A DNA stretch of 25,826 nt from JAVBPB01 sp031549965 (lineage in GTDB: Bacteria; Bacillota; Clostridia; Lachnospirales; Lachnospiraceae), in assembly GCA_031549965.1 (NCBI GenBank), contig JAVBPB010000021.1, forward strand, positions 1 to 25,826, read 5' to 3'. Numbering within the stretch: position 1 is the first letter of the stretch; each line of letters starts with the position of its first letter. The notes under the pieces are model-generated. The model worked only from the letters and a program-made list of their open reading frames with translations. It made no database searches and was not told the origin of the DNA. Made by a program: the position numbers and the translations under genes. Positions 23,449-25,826 of this stretch are shown here, piece by piece.

Positions 23449-24627
23449 ATGTCACATCCTGAAACACTTCAAGAAACTATTCCAGTTGGTTCACTTGGAA
23501 TTATTCCCCTTGCCAGCAGCAAAGAATTAGGAGATAAGGTAAATGAGCATATTGTTGAATGGCGTAACGAAAGAGAAAGCGAGCATACTGCAACTTTAGC
23601 CTTTGCTGGCTATCAAAAGGATTCTTATATTGTAAATGCAGTTTGTCCAAGATTTGGTTCTGGTGAAGCCAAGGGATTAATAAAAGAATCTGTTCGAGGA
23701 ACTGATCTTTATTTACTTGTGGATGTTTGTAATTATAACTTAACATATTCCCTTTGCGGCAAAACAAATCGCATGTCCCCTGATGATCATTATCAGGATC
23801 TAAAACGTATAATTGCTGCTGTTGGCGGTAAAGCCAGAAGAATTACAGTTATTATGCCATTTTTATATGAAAGCAGACAACATAAGAGAAATTCAAGAGA
23901 ATCACTTGATTGTGCTATTGCACTTCAGGAACTAGCTAATATGGGAGTTGAAAGTATTATTACTTTTGATGCTCATGACCCAAGAGTTCAAAATTCTATT
24001 CCATTAAAGAGTTTTGAAAATGTTCAACCTACTTACCAATTTATTAAGTCTTTATTATATGCCGTTCCTGACCTACAAATTGATGCTGAACACATGATGG
24101 TAATCAGTCCTGATGAAGGTGGAATGAACCGTTCTGTTTATTATGCCAATGTACTTGGTTTAGATATGGGTATGTTTTACAAACGCCGTGATTATACAAC
24201 TATTATTAATGGACGCAACCCTATTGTTGCTCATGAATTTTTAGGTACTTCTGTTGAAGGAAAGGACATGCTTATTATTGATGATATGATTTCTTCTGGT
24301 GAAAGCATGTTTGATGTTGCTAAGGAATTGAAACGACGTAATGCTCGCCGTATTTTTATTGCATCTACCTTTGGATTGTTTACCAACGGACTTGATAAGT
24401 TTGATGAATTTTATGAAAAAGGTATTATCGATAAAGTTCTTACTACTAACTTAATTTATCAACCTAATGAATTACTTGAGAAGCCTTATTATGTTAATGT
24501 AGATATTAGTAAGTATATTGCTTTGTTGATTGATACCTTGAATCATGATTATTCTGTTAGTGATTTATTAAATCCTACTGAAAAGATACAGAATTTGGTG
24601 GCTTTGTATAAGGAGAAGGGACTGTAA
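23449..24627 (+). CDS. prs: Ribose-phosphate pyrophosphokinase (long clostridial type)
   Basis: This 392-residue enzyme makes PRPP from ribose-5-phosphate and ATP, feeding nucleotide, His, Trp and NAD synthesis. Seen: the N-terminal phosphoribosyltransferase fold, a flexible-loop region MPFLYESRQHKR near 145 (YARQDRK in the classic form), FDAHDPRVQN near 172, the ribose-phosphate region near 221 (ISPDEGG), and the PRPP-binding loop IIDDMISSGESM near 275. It is about 70 residues longer than B. subtilis Prs, with extra residues at both ends, as in the Lachnospiraceae type. GGAGG is well placed before ATG. It has its own promoter and a strong terminator. Confidence 0.93.
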   Translation: MSHPETLQETIPVGSLGIIPLASSKELGDKVNEHIVEWRNERESEHTATLAFAGYQKDSYIVNAVCPRFGSGEAKGLIKESVRGTDLYLLVDVCNYNLTYSLCGKTNRMSPDDHYQDLKRIIAAVGGKARRITVIMPFLYESRQHKRNSRESLDCAIALQELANMGVESIITFDAHDPRVQNSIPLKSFENVQPTYQFIKSLLYAVPDLQIDAEHMMVISPDEGGMNRSVYYANVLGLDMGMFYKRRDYTTIINGRNPIVAHEFLGTSVEGKDMLIIDDMISSGESMFDVAKELKRRNARRIFIASTFGLFTNGLDKFDEFYEKGIIDKVLTTNLIYQPNELLEKPYYVNVDISKYIALLIDTLNHDYSVSDLLNPTEKIQNLVALYKEKGL

Positions 24628-24658
24628 GGCTTTAGTTTTCCCCAAGATGTGAATAATT

Positions 24659-24705
24659 AGACTGTAAAAAGTCATAAGTGCAAACTTAATGACTTTTTAC
24701 AGTCT
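24659..24705. terminator. Bidirectional terminator between prs and the metalloprotease gene
   Basis: A perfect 17-bp stem (24659-24675 with 24689-24705), extended by AAGT/ACTT inside, is followed by a T-rich run on the plus strand. It ends one base before the stop of the convergent gene. Confidence 0.85.
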
Positions 24706-24706
24706 T

Positions 24707-25429
24707 TTAGTTTCTTTTTTCTAATTTTTTCTTTCGCTCTTTCCAGTCAGGCATTAGTGTTGTTACAAAATTGTGAAATTGCTTTGAGTGATTTGGATGT
24801 ATGAAGTGGGCAAATTCGTGTAGTATGACATATTCGATGCAGCTTTTGGGATATTCTATTAGTTTGCTGTTAAGGGTTATTATTCCTTTACTTAGTTGAC
24901 ATGACCCCCATTGTGATTTCATAGTTTTAATTTTTATTGTTGGAAATTCAACATTATATTTTTCAAATATCGGATAGATTTCTTGGGAAATCTGATTGAA
25001 AGTTTCTGCCTGCATTTGTTTTAGCCAATTATTTATTAGGTTTTCTTTTCTTTTTTGATTTTCTTTATCTTTTACTTTTAGTAAAATTATAACACCATCT
25101 GTTGTTACCGATTCTTCCTTACACTCATCTATTTTTAATGGTACGCTTTTTCCCAGAATATTAAAATGCTCTCCGTCTATATATAGCTTTGGAGAGTCTA
25201 TGTCCTTTGGAGCTTTTTCAAATTTTTCTAATGCATTCATTATGAATGATTGTTTTGATTTAATTATTTCATCAATACGTTTTAATGATACTTTTGAACC
25301 AGCAGATATATATATCTTTCCGTCAGATTTTATACGTATGTTTATATTTTTTACCTGTTTTCTCGTTAGTAAATATTCTATTGTTATTTCACCATATTTT
25401 ACTTTTCTTAATTCCGTGTTTATATCCAT
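24707..25429 (-). CDS. YgjP/SprT-type zinc metalloprotease (DUF45/M48-like)
   Basis: This 240-residue protein belongs to the YgjP-like family of zinc-dependent peptidases. Seen: an N-terminal beta-rich half (VKNINIRIKSDGKIYISA), the family marker MKSQWGSC near 170, and the zinc-binding HEFAHFIHPNHSKQF near 205-220 (HExxH with a downstream His). There is no signal peptide, so it is cytoplasmic. Substrates are not known for most members. The start has AAGGAG ten bases upstream. It is convergent with prs, sharing a terminator, and otherwise alone. Confidence 0.9.
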   Translation of the reverse strand: MDINTELRKVKYGEITIEYLLTRKQVKNINIRIKSDGKIYISAGSKVSLKRIDEIIKSKQSFIMNALEKFEKAPKDIDSPKLYIDGEHFNILGKSVPLKIDECKEESVTTDGVIILLKVKDKENQKRKENLINNWLKQMQAETFNQISQEIYPIFEKYNVEFPTIKIKTMKSQWGSCQLSKGIITLNSKLIEYPKSCIEYVILHEFAHFIHPNHSKQFHNFVTTLMPDWKERKKKLEKRN

Positions 25430-25547
25430 CTAAATCTATCTCCTTAATGCATAACCTTTACGTTTTTAATTATAAAACTAATTATATAAGTTATTTTAGA
25501 ATTTAGCAATACTATACACCATTCATTATATTAAAATACTTACACTT

Positions 25548-25710
25548 TTAATAGTACAATACATCTTCGCTCCCTATTATTGCATACATAATAATAGTAA
25601 CTAGCACTTCATCCTCTGTTTCTGTAAGAGGAAAGCGTATTACTCTTAATTTATAGGTCATATTTTCCCATTTATATCAACCCACCTATCTCCATAAGGT
25701 GCATTAAAAA
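25548..25710 (-). pseudogene. Transposase fragment, possibly IS4 family
   Basis: On the minus strand one frame reads APYGDRWVDINGKI before a stop. An overlapping shifted frame continues as YKLRVIRFPLTETEDEVLVT to a stop at 25548. Together these resemble the part of IS4-type transposases before the catalytic Glu (RVVRF then TNL). It is a short, frameshifted remnant without ends or a start codon. The family assignment is from memory and tentative. The rest of 25430-25734 shows nothing else. Confidence 0.35.
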
Positions 25711-25734
25711 GTCCTATTAAAAGAGTAAAACAAT

Positions 25735-25769
25735 TTTTCAGATGAATATGAATTTATATATATCCAATT
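25735..25769 (+). repeat. 35-bp dispersed repeat, copy 2
   Basis: Matches 11764-11798 (other strand) at 34 of 35 bases. The sequence to the right (25770-25826) is clearly more GC-rich, includes GACCGGCCGACG, and reads open to the window end in the frame that continues the repeat. It may be the edge of another mobile element. Confidence 0.75.
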
Positions 25770-25826
25770 GTGCAGACCGGCCGACGAAGCGTTTATGTTT
25801 TGTCAAGACTTTGCTTGCAAAGGCTT

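Overview
The window is low-GC, AT-rich DNA from a spore-forming member of the Clostridia. It is most likely Lachnospiraceae-like, judging by the order glgC-glgD-spoVG, murC, dnaD-dnaC, prs and by DUF1846, DUF2325 and the long clostridial PRPP synthetase. I see no rRNA, tRNA or CRISPR array.

The main finding is a split sporulation gene. The mother-cell regulator spoIIID (minus strand) is cut inside its helix-turn-helix. The first 38 codons lie at 12024-11911 and the remaining 54 at 3578-3414. Between them is an 8,332-bp element (about 3581-11912). Its large serine recombinase sits at one edge, with its stop codon inside the junction. The two junctions share a TATG/CATA core. Each element end carries an 11/12-matching inverted 12-mer exactly 12 bp from the inferred CA crossover. 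Precise excision would rebuild a 92-residue SpoIIID in frame. This is the layout of a skin-like, developmentally excised intervening element, here in spoIIID; a fossil insertion remains possible.

The element carries, from left to right, the recombinase, an Rpn nuclease remnant, an AAA-ATPase/PD-(D/E)XK protein, an intact Rpn-family protein, a 51-residue small protein, a decayed gene, a 619-residue protein of unknown family and a 46-residue ORF. In the excised circle the recombinase frame would gain 49 residues and then a terminator, so integration appears to shorten the recombinase.

Left of the element are a DUF1846 protein, a secreted CHAP-like protein behind a palindromic promoter, and an unknown 150-residue protein. 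Right of it are a Fic-like protein lacking the catalytic His, a DUF6110/P1B-ATPase metal-efflux pair with an operator-like palindrome, and DUF2325.

The right half is core housekeeping: spoVG and glgCD (glycogen), murC (peptidoglycan), a duplicated DnaA-box triplet, dnaD-dnaC (helicase loading), prs (PRPP) and a YgjP/SprT-type metalloprotease. The window ends in a transposase remnant and a 35-bp repeat that also occurs inside the spoIIID element.
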